This document shows, piece by piece, positions 28,671 to 36,391 of a stretch of 64,000 bases of DNA (its first letter is position 1; every line of letters begins with the position of its first letter). Source of the stretch: CAYUIV01 sp964444925. Its GTDB lineage: Bacteria > Pseudomonadota > Gammaproteobacteria > Diplorickettsiales > Diplorickettsiaceae. The notes under the pieces are model-generated. The model saw only the letters and a list, made by a program, of their open reading frames with translations. It searched no databases and had not been told where the DNA came from. Both the position numbers and the translations under genes were made by a program. Location: the NCBI GenBank assembly GCA_964444925.1, contig CAYUIV010000003.1, positions 1-64,000 of the forward strand. Reading direction: 5' to 3'.

Positions 28671-28805
28671 ACGGTTGGTATTCAAGCATCGATTGATTAA
28701 AATGATGAGTTTTCCAAATGAATGTTTTAAAAAAGCGTTAAAACCGTATCATCAGATATTCGCAAGGCCACATTAAGTGGCTTAAAACATCAATACACAA
28801 CAACG

Positions 28806-31800
28806 CTATTGCTGATATTTTATTAAATACAGTAAATCATTGATTGCCGTAATGCGATGCACGCCTTCTATCTGTTTCAACCATTTGAATTTAAGTTTTT
28901 GTTTTTTAGCGGTATGATTGCTTTCAAGTTGAAATTGCTCTGGAGTGCGTTGTATTAGGTCGAGCATCGTCGTTGGATCAATATTTGGATTTTCTTGAAA
29001 AAGAAAACTACCTCCCGCGGCATTGGCTTCGATTTTCTCAATGCCTAGTGCTTGCGCCTTCCATTTTAAAAGTGTCACCTCGAACAAATTTTTTCCACTA
29101 TCTGGTAAAGGTCCATAACGATTTTCTAACTCTGTTCTTAACGCATTGCACATTTCAATGTGACGGAGTGTGGCAATCTTCTTATAGTAGCTCAAACGCA
29201 CCCCCACGTCAGATAAGTAATTTTCTGGAAAAAAGCAAGGAATATGTAGCTCAATGATCGGTGTATTCGTCAAAAGAGATGTTTGCATTATATCTTTTCC
29301 TTCTTTCAATGCTTGCACTGTTTTTTCAAGCAGTTCCATGTATAAAGAAAATCCCACACCTTTAATCAATCCACTTTGTTGATCTCCTAATAATTCACCT
29401 GCACCCCGAATATCTAAATCGTAACTCGCTAAATTAAATCCTGCACCCAGTTGAGAAAGATGACCGATGGCTTCTAAACGTTTCCGTGCATCTTTAGTTA
29501 ACGCCTTTTCATCAGACATAAGAAAATAAGCATAGGCTTGGTGATGTGTACGTCCAATTCGTCCTCGTAGTTGGTGAAGTTGCGCAAGACCAAAATGATC
29601 TGCTCGATCCACAATTAATGTATTTGCAGTAGCAATATCTAAACCTGTTTCGATAATTGAAGTACAAACTAAAAGATTATAGTGTTGCTGATAAAAAAGC
29701 GACATGTGTGCTTCTAAAGTTTTTTCTGGCAGTTGCCCATGTACTGAAATGATACGTGCCTCTGGTACTAGTTTTTCAATTTCTTCTGTAATTCTTGCTA
29801 AAGTAGTGACACGGTTGTGTACAAAATAGACTTGTCCACCTCTTGCTAGTTCGCGCAAGATAGCTTCTCGGATCAATGCTGATTGCCGAGGAATAATAAT
29901 ATTTTTGATTGGTAAACGATCTAAAGGTGGCGTTGCAATAATTGATAACTCTTTTAAGCCAGAAAGTGCAATTTGCAAGGTACGAGGAATGGGTGTTGCA
30001 GTCAATGTCAGCGTATCCACTGCTTTTGTCATGCGTTTGAAATGTTCTTTTTGGTATACACCAAAGTGGTGTTCTTCATCAATGACCAGCAAACCTAATG
30101 CATTAAAATGCGTTTCTTTATTAAATAATGTATGCGTGCCGATAATGATATCAATTTGACCTTTTTGAAGCTGTACTCTTATATCTCGTTGCTCTTTTAG
30201 CGTTTGAAAACGCGATAAACAATTAATTTTAACAGCATAATTTGCGAAGCGATCTTGAAAATTTCGAGTATGTTGTTCAACTAAAAGTGTTGTCGGTGCT
30301 AAGACTGCAACTTGCTTTCGAGCACGTGTTACAATGAAAGCAGCACGCATAGCCACTTCCGTTTTTCCAAATCCCACATCACCACAAATCAAACGATCCA
30401 TAGGTTTTTCTGCACAAAGATCTGAAGTTACTGCTTCAATTGCATCTATTTGATCAGGGGTTTCTTGAAACTTAAAGTCTTGACAGAACTGTTGATAATC
30501 ATTTGGTTTTGGAAATGCATAACCTTTTGCCTGTGCTCTTTGGGCATATATTTCCAGTAGTTCAGCCGCTGTGTCTTTCAGTTTTACTAAAGTACTTTGT
30601 TTTGTATTTTTCCACTTAGCGCTTTTAAGATGACTTAAAGGAGGATCCTTTTGTCCTTGATAAGGACTAATTTGAGCAATATCAGTGATAGGAATATATA
30701 ATTTTGTTTCATGCGCATAAGCTAATGTAATCAGTTCTGTTTCATGGTGGCCAGTATTCAGTTTCTGTAATCCTAAATATTGTCCAATACCGTGTTCGGT
30801 GTGGACAACAGGGGTGTTTAGACGCACTCTTGATAAATCTTCAAAAGCAAACGCTTGTATTTCTTTTTTTCTTTCACGCAATTTACTTTCTTTATTAGAA
30901 AGTTCTGGATTTAATACAGAATCAAGTATTGTATCGGGAACAACAATAATATTTTTAGACTTGATCCAAAATCCGCGATGAATAGAAATAACTGCAATTT
31001 GTAGTATTTCTTCAGAAAGAAAATGAGTCGTTTCTTTAGGTATATAGCCAATAATACTTAATTGTTGTCGAAAAAATTCTATTTGACTTGTTCGATTTAC
31101 ACAAAATAGAATTTGCACAGTTTTTTCCTTTACCTGTTTTACAACGCTTTGTAAAAAATTTTGAAGTTGTTCGATAGGAGTTAATTTTTTTTGATGAGAT
31201 AAAAAGGATAATGGCTCTAATATAAGCTGAAAACTTTTTTGAGAAAACGGTAATGTTAGATTGTGTGTATCATTGAGTGTAGTTGGATATAATTGTTTTA
31301 ATTGTATTAGAAAATCTTGGGGCAATTGATATAGATGAGTAGGTTCTAAGATAGGTCGGTGAACATCGGCGTTAAATTGTGCGTAGCGCGTACACACATT
31401 TTTCCACAGCATACCTATTTTTTCTTGTAAATCGTAGGGAGAAACACACTGTATAGTTTGAGGTAAATAATCAAATAATGTGTTCATACTTTCAAAGAAA
31501 AGAGGCAAGTAATATTCAATACCAGATGGATAACTTTTTGAACTGATTTGTTGGTAAAAAGCACTTTCTATACTTTTTTGACCAAAGTTTGATAACCACT
31601 TTGCTTTAAAAGTTTGGATACTTTTTTCTGATAACGAAAATTCTCTGACTGGTATTAAAGAAAGTGTATGGCGTGTATGGGTTACCTGTTGCGTTTCAGG
31701 GTCAAAGTAAAACAAATCTGAAATTTTTGTGATATTAATATCCAGCCGAAAAGGTTGCTTTGCTGCAATTGGAAAAAAATCAACAATAGAACCACGAATT

Positions 31801-32231
31801 GAGAAATCACCAGGAAATTCTACTTTTAAAACAGGTTGATAACCGTTTTGTAATAGCTGGTTCTTCAATGCTGTAATGTCTAAATCATCTCCTTTGGAAA
31901 AATGAAAAATGTGGGATTGAATATAGTTTAGCGGTGGCACATACTGTAAAACTGCAGTAGTAGTCGTGATAATAATGCCTTTAGAAAAATGAGGTGCATT
32001 GTGTAAAGTTTGAAGTCTTTGCGCAATACGTTGAAAAGGCGGTGAAAGATGATCATAAGGTAAAGTTTCCCAGTCTGGAAAGCACAGTATTGGCAATGTT
32101 TTGCTCCAAAATTTTAGCAATGCGTACAGTGCTTCTACTTGAGAATTATTTTCAACAACAGCTAGAAGAGGATATGTAGCATGCTGACTGAGATAAGAAA
32201 GTTTACACGCAAACTCTTCAAGCATTTTCAT
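28806..32231 (-). CDS. mfd: transcription-repair coupling factor Mfd
   Basis: SF2 DNA translocase that removes stalled RNA polymerase and recruits UvrA to lesions. It is 1141 residues (E. coli 1148), complete. In order: a UvrB-like N-terminal module, the RNAP-interaction domain with HTEHGIGQYLGL, Walker A in CGDVGFGKTEVAMRA, DEEHHFG box, LTATPIPRT, the second RecA-like lobe with VHGQLPE, the GRIGRTHHQAYAYF motif, and the C-terminal autoinhibitory TRCF domain. It converges with paralogue C, and the marC-type gene is eight bases upstream on the same strand. Confidence 0.98.
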   Translation of the reverse strand: MKMLEEFACKLSYLSQHATYPLLAVVENNSQVEALYALLKFWSKTLPILCFPDWETLPYDHLSPPFQRIAQRLQTLHNAPHFSKGIIITTTTAVLQYVPPLNYIQSHIFHFSKGDDLDITALKNQLLQNGYQPVLKVEFPGDFSIRGSIVDFFPIAAKQPFRLDINITKISDLFYFDPETQQVTHTRHTLSLIPVREFSLSEKSIQTFKAKWLSNFGQKSIESAFYQQISSKSYPSGIEYYLPLFFESMNTLFDYLPQTIQCVSPYDLQEKIGMLWKNVCTRYAQFNADVHRPILEPTHLYQLPQDFLIQLKQLYPTTLNDTHNLTLPFSQKSFQLILEPLSFLSHQKKLTPIEQLQNFLQSVVKQVKEKTVQILFCVNRTSQIEFFRQQLSIIGYIPKETTHFLSEEILQIAVISIHRGFWIKSKNIIVVPDTILDSVLNPELSNKESKLRERKKEIQAFAFEDLSRVRLNTPVVHTEHGIGQYLGLQKLNTGHHETELITLAYAHETKLYIPITDIAQISPYQGQKDPPLSHLKSAKWKNTKQSTLVKLKDTAAELLEIYAQRAQAKGYAFPKPNDYQQFCQDFKFQETPDQIDAIEAVTSDLCAEKPMDRLICGDVGFGKTEVAMRAAFIVTRARKQVAVLAPTTLLVEQHTRNFQDRFANYAVKINCLSRFQTLKEQRDIRVQLQKGQIDIIIGTHTLFNKETHFNALGLLVIDEEHHFGVYQKEHFKRMTKAVDTLTLTATPIPRTLQIALSGLKELSIIATPPLDRLPIKNIIIPRQSALIREAILRELARGGQVYFVHNRVTTLARITEEIEKLVPEARIISVHGQLPEKTLEAHMSLFYQQHYNLLVCTSIIETGLDIATANTLIVDRADHFGLAQLHQLRGRIGRTHHQAYAYFLMSDEKALTKDARKRLEAIGHLSQLGAGFNLASYDLDIRGAGELLGDQQSGLIKGVGFSLYMELLEKTVQALKEGKDIMQTSLLTNTPIIELHIPCFFPENYLSDVGVRLSYYKKIATLRHIEMCNALRTELENRYGPLPDSGKNLFEVTLLKWKAQALGIEKIEANAAGGSFLFQENPNIDPTTMLDLIQRTPEQFQLESNHTAKKQKLKFKWLKQIEGVHRITAINDLLYLIKYQQ

Positions 32232-32239
32232 GAATTCAG

Positions 32240-32866
32240 TTAAGAAGAAAAATTATTGAACGAATGGTATGCAACTACTTTAAGGTAGCACACGAGTCCA
32301 TCAATACTCATTTGTAATGCCATCGTCATTAAAATAATACCTATTAATTTTTCGCAAGCTTGTAGAAATTTTGAACTAATTAGTCTGTATACAGTAAGCG
32401 ACAAAAGGAGTATAAAAGTAGAGCAGATGCAAACAGTAAGTAACGCTAAAAATTGTGTTTTTAATTGCTGCGGGTATTTGCTTGTGAAGAGGGTAACCGT
32501 TGCAATGGCAGATGGTCCTGCAAGAAGAGGAGTTGCAATAGGTACGATAAATGGTTCTTTTTCTAAAGAACTGACGGTAAAAGACCGTGGTGTTTTAGAA
32601 GGAAATAACATGTTCAAGGAAATAAAAAATAAAAGTATTCCACCTGTTAAGCTTAGAATATCAGTAGAAATACTTAATTTTTTTAAGACACCTTGGCCAT
32701 AGAGTAAAAAAATAGTCAGTAGCAAAAATGCAAATAGTCCTTCTCTTATTATAATCCAAACACGTTTTCTCATCGTAAATGGTTGTAAAAGAGACAGTAC
32801 AACGGGTACATTGCCTATTGCATCTTGTATAAAAAACAGCGTAAAAAAGATAGATGAAAAATTCAT
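32240..32866 (-). CDS. MarC/YhgN family inner-membrane protein
   Basis: Six-span membrane protein of unknown transport role, about 208 residues (E. coli YhgN 197). Landmarks are FFIQDAIGNVP in TM1, SLTGGILLFFISLNMLFPS, and the EPFIVPIATPLLAGPSAIAT core. It is closer to YhgN than MarC by the EPFIVP and LIGIILMTMALQM stretches. ATG 32866 aligns with the family start; the longer frame from 32920 would overlap the tRNA promoter and adds 18 non-family residues. It lies eight bases upstream of mfd. Confidence 0.88.
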   Translation of the reverse strand: MNFSSIFFTLFFIQDAIGNVPVVLSLLQPFTMRKRVWIIIREGLFAFLLLTIFLLYGQGVLKKLSISTDILSLTGGILLFFISLNMLFPSKTPRSFTVSSLEKEPFIVPIATPLLAGPSAIATVTLFTSKYPQQLKTQFLALLTVCICSTFILLLSLTVYRLISSKFLQACEKLIGIILMTMALQMSIDGLVCYLKVVAYHSFNNFSS

Positions 32867-32913
32867 GTCCGAATAAAGATAAATTAGGGTTTTAATTCTA
32901 GCGATAAAATCAG

Positions 32914-32942
32914 TTGACATCTAGCCCCGAGTTGCTCAAAAT
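32914..32942 (+). promoter_or_regulatory. sigma70-type promoter for the tRNA cluster
   Basis: Perfect -35 TTGACA at 32914-32919, a 17-base spacer, and -10 CAAAAT at 32937-32942. Predicted initiation near 32949 leaves about ten bases before tRNA-Tyr. It probably also drives secE-nusG and genes beyond, because no other clear promoter lies between. Confidence 0.65.
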
Positions 32943-32958
32943 AGTTGTTCAATTCTTT

Positions 32959-33040
32959 GGAGGGATTCCCGAGTGGTTAAAGGGAGCAGACTGTAAATCT
33001 GCCGGCTCAGCCTTCGAAGGTTCGAATCCTTCTCCCTCCA
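32959..33040 (+). tRNA. tRNA-Tyr(GTA)
   Basis: Class II tRNA. The acceptor GGAGGGA pairs with TCCCTCC (33033-33039); the anticodon loop CTGTAAA gives GTA; a long variable arm is present; the T loop is TTCGAAT. CCA is not encoded: TTA follows the discriminator A. It is first of four tRNAs in the order Tyr-Gly-Thr-Trp typical upstream of secE in gammaproteobacteria. Confidence 0.96.
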
Positions 33041-33054
33041 TTATTTGATACGGT

Positions 33055-33125
33055 GCGGGTGTAGTTCAGTGGTAGAACCTCAGCCTTCCAAGCTGATGGT
33101 GTGGGTTCGATTCCCATCACCCGCT
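33055..33125 (+). tRNA. tRNA-Gly(TCC)
   Basis: The acceptor GCGGGTG pairs with CACCCGC (33118-33124), the anticodon loop CTTCCAA gives TCC, and the T loop is TTCGATT. No CCA is encoded. It lies 14 bases after tRNA-Tyr. Confidence 0.96.
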
Positions 33126-33156
33126 TCAAAAAAGTAATAATGTTGTAAAATTCTTA

Positions 33157-33228
<72 letters not shown>

Positions 33229-33280
33229 CCGAAGTGATAATTATATGATAGCCTAAGCAATAAAAATGGTTAAACAAAAA

Positions 33281-33356
<76 letters not shown>

Positions 33357-33364
33357 AATGGTTC

Positions 33365-33571
33365 ATGCGTATCCAAAAAGCACGTGCTTTTCTTCAAAAT
33401 GTTTTTAAGGAGTTATCAAAAATTAACTGGCCAACTTTGATAGAAATAGTACAAACAATTATGACGCTTGTTGTCGTTGTAAGTATTATCAGTCTCTTCT
33501 TATGGAGTGCAGATAGCTTTATTTTAAAGTTAATTAAATTGTGTATAAAAAGTGTAAAAGCCAAAGGTTAA
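33365..33571 (+). CDS. secE: preprotein translocase subunit SecE (short form)
   Basis: Clamp subunit of the SecYEG channel. It is 68 residues, with an amphipathic helix containing the ELSKINWPT motif at about 16-24 followed by one membrane helix. This is the minimal single-span form, unlike the three-span E. coli protein (127 residues). A longer in-frame reading from 33266 would run through tRNA-Trp and is rejected. nusG starts seven bases later. Confidence 0.95.
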   Translation: MRIQKARAFLQNVFKELSKINWPTLIEIVQTIMTLVVVVSIISLFLWSADSFILKLIKLCIKSVKAKG

Positions 33572-33578
33572 ACTGAAT

Positions 33579-34133
33579 ATGTCAGAGACCAATTTGAATC
33601 AATCAAAACGATGGTACGTTGTTCATGTTCGAGCAGGGTTTGAAAAAAAAGTAATCCAAGGGTTAAAAGAGCGAATTCAACAGGAAAAACTTATCGACCA
33701 ATTTGGAGAAATTATTATGCCTGCAGAAGAAGTACTAGAGATGCGTAACGGAAAAAAGCGAAAAGTACCACGAAAGTTTTTTCCTGGTTACATCTTAGTG
33801 CATATGCATTTGGATGAAGTAACGTGGTTTCTTGTGCGAAAGTTTACATACGTTCTTGGTTTTTTAGGTGGGAATGATAAGCCAATGCCATTAAGTGAGA
33901 AAGAGATTAATTCTATTTTCGATCGATTAGATGAAAGTAAAGATAGGTTGAAACCGAAAATTTTATTTTCTCCAGGTCAAGTGGTTCAAATTACAACAGG
34001 GCCGTTTGAAGGTTCTAGTGGCGTTGTTAAAGAAGTGGATTACGAAAGAAAAAACCGTCTGATTGTGTCTGTCATTGTATTTCAAAGAGCAATCTCAGTA
34101 GAATTAGATTTTAGTGGGGTGAAAGCAGCATAA
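33579..34133 (+). CDS. nusG: transcription termination/antitermination protein NusG
   Basis: Binds the RNA polymerase clamp, supports processivity and couples to Rho or the ribosome. It is 184 residues (E. coli 181). The N-terminal NGN domain starts KRWYVVHVRAGFEKKV and has the FPGYILVHM stretch. The C-terminal KOW domain includes FSPGQVVQITTGPFEGSSG. No clear Shine-Dalgarno; close spacing to secE suggests coupling. Confidence 0.98.
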   Translation: MSETNLNQSKRWYVVHVRAGFEKKVIQGLKERIQQEKLIDQFGEIIMPAEEVLEMRNGKKRKVPRKFFPGYILVHMHLDEVTWFLVRKFTYVLGFLGGNDKPMPLSEKEINSIFDRLDESKDRLKPKILFSPGQVVQITTGPFEGSSGVVKEVDYERKNRLIVSVIVFQRAISVELDFSGVKAA

Positions 34134-34167
34134 TTTTGATAGATATATTTCTTAAATAAAGGCAGAA

Positions 34168-34617
34168 ATGATAAAAAAACCTAAAAAACCCATTGAAAAT
34201 ATTGTAAAACTTAGAATAGGTGCTGGAGAAGCAAAACCTGCACCACCTGTTGGGTCAATGCTTGCACCCAGAGGGGTAAAAATTATGGACTTTTGTAAAG
34301 ATTTCAATGATAGAACTAAAACGCTTGATAAAGGCACACGTCTTATTGTCAAAGTTATTATTTATAGAGATAAAAGTTTTAGTACAATCATCAATCAACC
34401 TCCTGCAAGTGATCTTTTAAAGAAAGCTGCAAAAATTGATTCTGGAAGTGGAGAGCCAAATAAAAAGAAAATAGGCTCTCTTACCATAGCTCAATTAAAA
34501 GAGGTGCTAGAACAAAAAAGACCAAATTTGACTTCAGTTTCTGAGGGTGCAGGTTTGCGTACGCTATTAGGTACCGCAAAAAGCATGGGTATAGAAATTA
34601 TAGGAGAAATTGAATGA
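34168..34617 (+). CDS. rplK: 50S ribosomal protein L11
   Basis: Forms the GTPase-associated centre with 23S rRNA. It is 149 residues, normal length. The N-terminal LRIGAGEAKPAPPVGSMLAP carries the proline-rich switch, and the C-terminal RNA-binding domain ends EGAGLRTLLGTAKSMGIEI, diverged from the usual GTARSMG. Its TGA stop overlaps the rplA ATG by four bases. Confidence 0.98.
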   Translation: MIKKPKKPIENIVKLRIGAGEAKPAPPVGSMLAPRGVKIMDFCKDFNDRTKTLDKGTRLIVKVIIYRDKSFSTIINQPPASDLLKKAAKIDSGSGEPNKKKIGSLTIAQLKEVLEQKRPNLTSVSEGAGLRTLLGTAKSMGIEIIGEIE

Positions 34618-35318
34618 CAACATCATCTAAGCGGATGCGCACTATAAAAAAAAGCATCGACTTAAACAAAAGTTATTCAACTAATGAAGCAATTACGCAA
34701 CTTAAAACACTTTCTAAGGTAAAGTTTGACGAATCTCTTGATGTAAGTGTGCATTGCAATATTCCTGAAAGTAAATCTAAACAAATAACACGTGGATTCA
34801 TATTTTTACCCCATGGCACAGGTAAAAAAATACGAGTTGCAGTATTGACAAACAGTAGCGAACACACTGAAGCCCTTTTAAAGGAAGGGGCAACAAAAGT
34901 AGGTTCTGCTGATCTCATTGAAGAAATTAAAAATGGAATAATCGATTTTGATGAGTTGATAGCAACCCCTGATGCAATGCCATTAATTAGTCAAGTCGGT
35001 GCTATTTTGGGACCTAAAAAATTGATGCCTAATCCAAAACTAGGTACTGTAACGAATGATCCTATTCAAACAGTTAAAGAAATCTTAAAAGGGCGTGTAC
35101 AGTATCGTTTCGATAAAGGTATTGTAAACTGTGCAATTGGTAAACTCAGTTTTGAGATTTTACATTTAGAAACGAATTTAAAAACGTTGGTTAACGCATT
35201 ATATCAACAGCACATAGAAACCACGCAAAAGCATCAAGATTTCTTTAGAAAATTGACAATATCAAGCACAATGGGTCCTAGTTTTGTTCTTGACAAAGAT
35301 ATTTTCCCTGCCTCATAA
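34614..35318 (+). CDS. rplA: 50S ribosomal protein L1
   Basis: L1 stalk protein that moves with E-site tRNA. It is 234 residues, full length, with the two-domain pattern; the conserved GAILGPKKLMPNPKLGTVT stretch is intact. GGAG precedes the start inside rplK. In E. coli L1 represses the L11 operon; no separate leader is recognisable here. Confidence 0.98.
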   Translation: MTTSSKRMRTIKKSIDLNKSYSTNEAITQLKTLSKVKFDESLDVSVHCNIPESKSKQITRGFIFLPHGTGKKIRVAVLTNSSEHTEALLKEGATKVGSADLIEEIKNGIIDFDELIATPDAMPLISQVGAILGPKKLMPNPKLGTVTNDPIQTVKEILKGRVQYRFDKGIVNCAIGKLSFEILHLETNLKTLVNALYQQHIETTQKHQDFFRKLTISSTMGPSFVLDKDIFPAS

Positions 35319-35341
35319 ACTATTATTTGGAGATTTCATCA

Positions 35342-35872
35342 ATGGGATTACAACGCGAAATTAAAAGGGAAAAAGCAACACAACAAATTTTAGCAGTACA
35401 GCACATCGCAAATACTGCTCACATGGCTATTGTTGCTTGGTATCGTAACTTAACAGTAGAAGAGTTCCACGAATTACGTGTTGCTGCACGAGAAGAAAAT
35501 GTTTATATTAAAGTAATTCGCAATCGTTTAGCACATCGTGCATTAGAAAAAAGTAATTTTTCTTGTTTACAACCTGTATTAAAAGGCCCCATTTTACTTG
35601 CTTTCTCATTAGAAACACCAAATTCAGCAGCGCGTTTGCTGCAAAATTTTGCAGCAAACCATCAAAATTTGATCGTCAAATATTTAGCTTTCGAAGGACA
35701 GTTGCTTGAAGGAACAGATTTAGGTATCATGGCGAATCTGCCAACTAAAGAAAAAGCTCTGGCAAATTTGCTCAATGTTCTACAATCACCTTTGCAAAAA
35801 TTGTTTTATCTTTTGAAAGAACCAACAACCCGATTATCTAGAGCACTCACTGCTTTAAAAAATCAAAAATAA
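35342..35872 (+). CDS. rplJ: 50S ribosomal protein L10
   Basis: Base of the L7/L12 stalk. It is 176 residues. The N-terminal rRNA-binding part has VRNRLAHRA-like VIRNRLAHRALE, and the C-terminal helix that binds L7/L12 dimers is present. ATG 35342 with TTTGGAG upstream is preferred to TTG 35327. Only 23 bases separate it from rplA, so the long L10-binding leader known from E. coli is absent. Confidence 0.96.
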   Translation: MGLQREIKREKATQQILAVQHIANTAHMAIVAWYRNLTVEEFHELRVAAREENVYIKVIRNRLAHRALEKSNFSCLQPVLKGPILLAFSLETPNSAARLLQNFAANHQNLIVKYLAFEGQLLEGTDLGIMANLPTKEKALANLLNVLQSPLQKLFYLLKEPTTRLSRALTALKNQK

Positions 35873-35920
35873 ATTTTATTTACTGACTTTCCTCTTGCTT
35901 ATTATTGGAGATTATTAACC

Positions 35921-36340
35921 ATGCCATCATCTCAAAGTGTTTTAGAAATATTTAAACAAATTTCTAAAATGACGATTCAAGAAATAATAGATTTGACACA
36001 ATTAATGGAAAAAGAATTTAATATTTCAGCCAGTGCTCCAGTAGCTACTACTGTCTCTGCTGCACCTGCAGAAAGTACTGAGACGCGTCAAGAAGAAAAA
36101 ACAGAATTTTCTATTGTACTTACGGGTTTTAGTTCACAATCACAAAAACTTCCTGTTGTAAAAGCGGTAAGAGAAACATTAAAAGAAATTTCAAAAGAAG
36201 TATCACTTATCGAAGCAAAAAACATCGTCGATGGTACGGCAAATGCGCCCTACGAACTTGCATCAGGGATAGATAAAGCAAAAGCAGAAGAAGTGAAGAA
36301 AAAATTAGAAGCAGCGGGTGCAACTGTTGAATTAAAATAA
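35921..36340 (+). CDS. rplL: 50S ribosomal protein L7/L12
   Basis: Flexible stalk protein that recruits translation GTPases. It is 139 residues (usual 120-125). The N-terminal dimer domain and Ala/Pro/Thr hinge (about 37-58) are normal. In the C-terminal domain the usual GLGLKEAK loop is replaced by a longer KEISKEVSLIEAK, an insertion of about five residues at the factor-binding surface. TTGGAG lies before the start. Confidence 0.96.
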   Translation: MPSSQSVLEIFKQISKMTIQEIIDLTQLMEKEFNISASAPVATTVSAAPAESTETRQEEKTEFSIVLTGFSSQSQKLPVVKAVRETLKEISKEVSLIEAKNIVDGTANAPYELASGIDKAKAEEVKKKLEAAGATVELK

Positions 36341-36391
36341 AGTTTAGCTACATTTATCCATCTTCATTACTTTTAGTACAGGTAAATTTTC

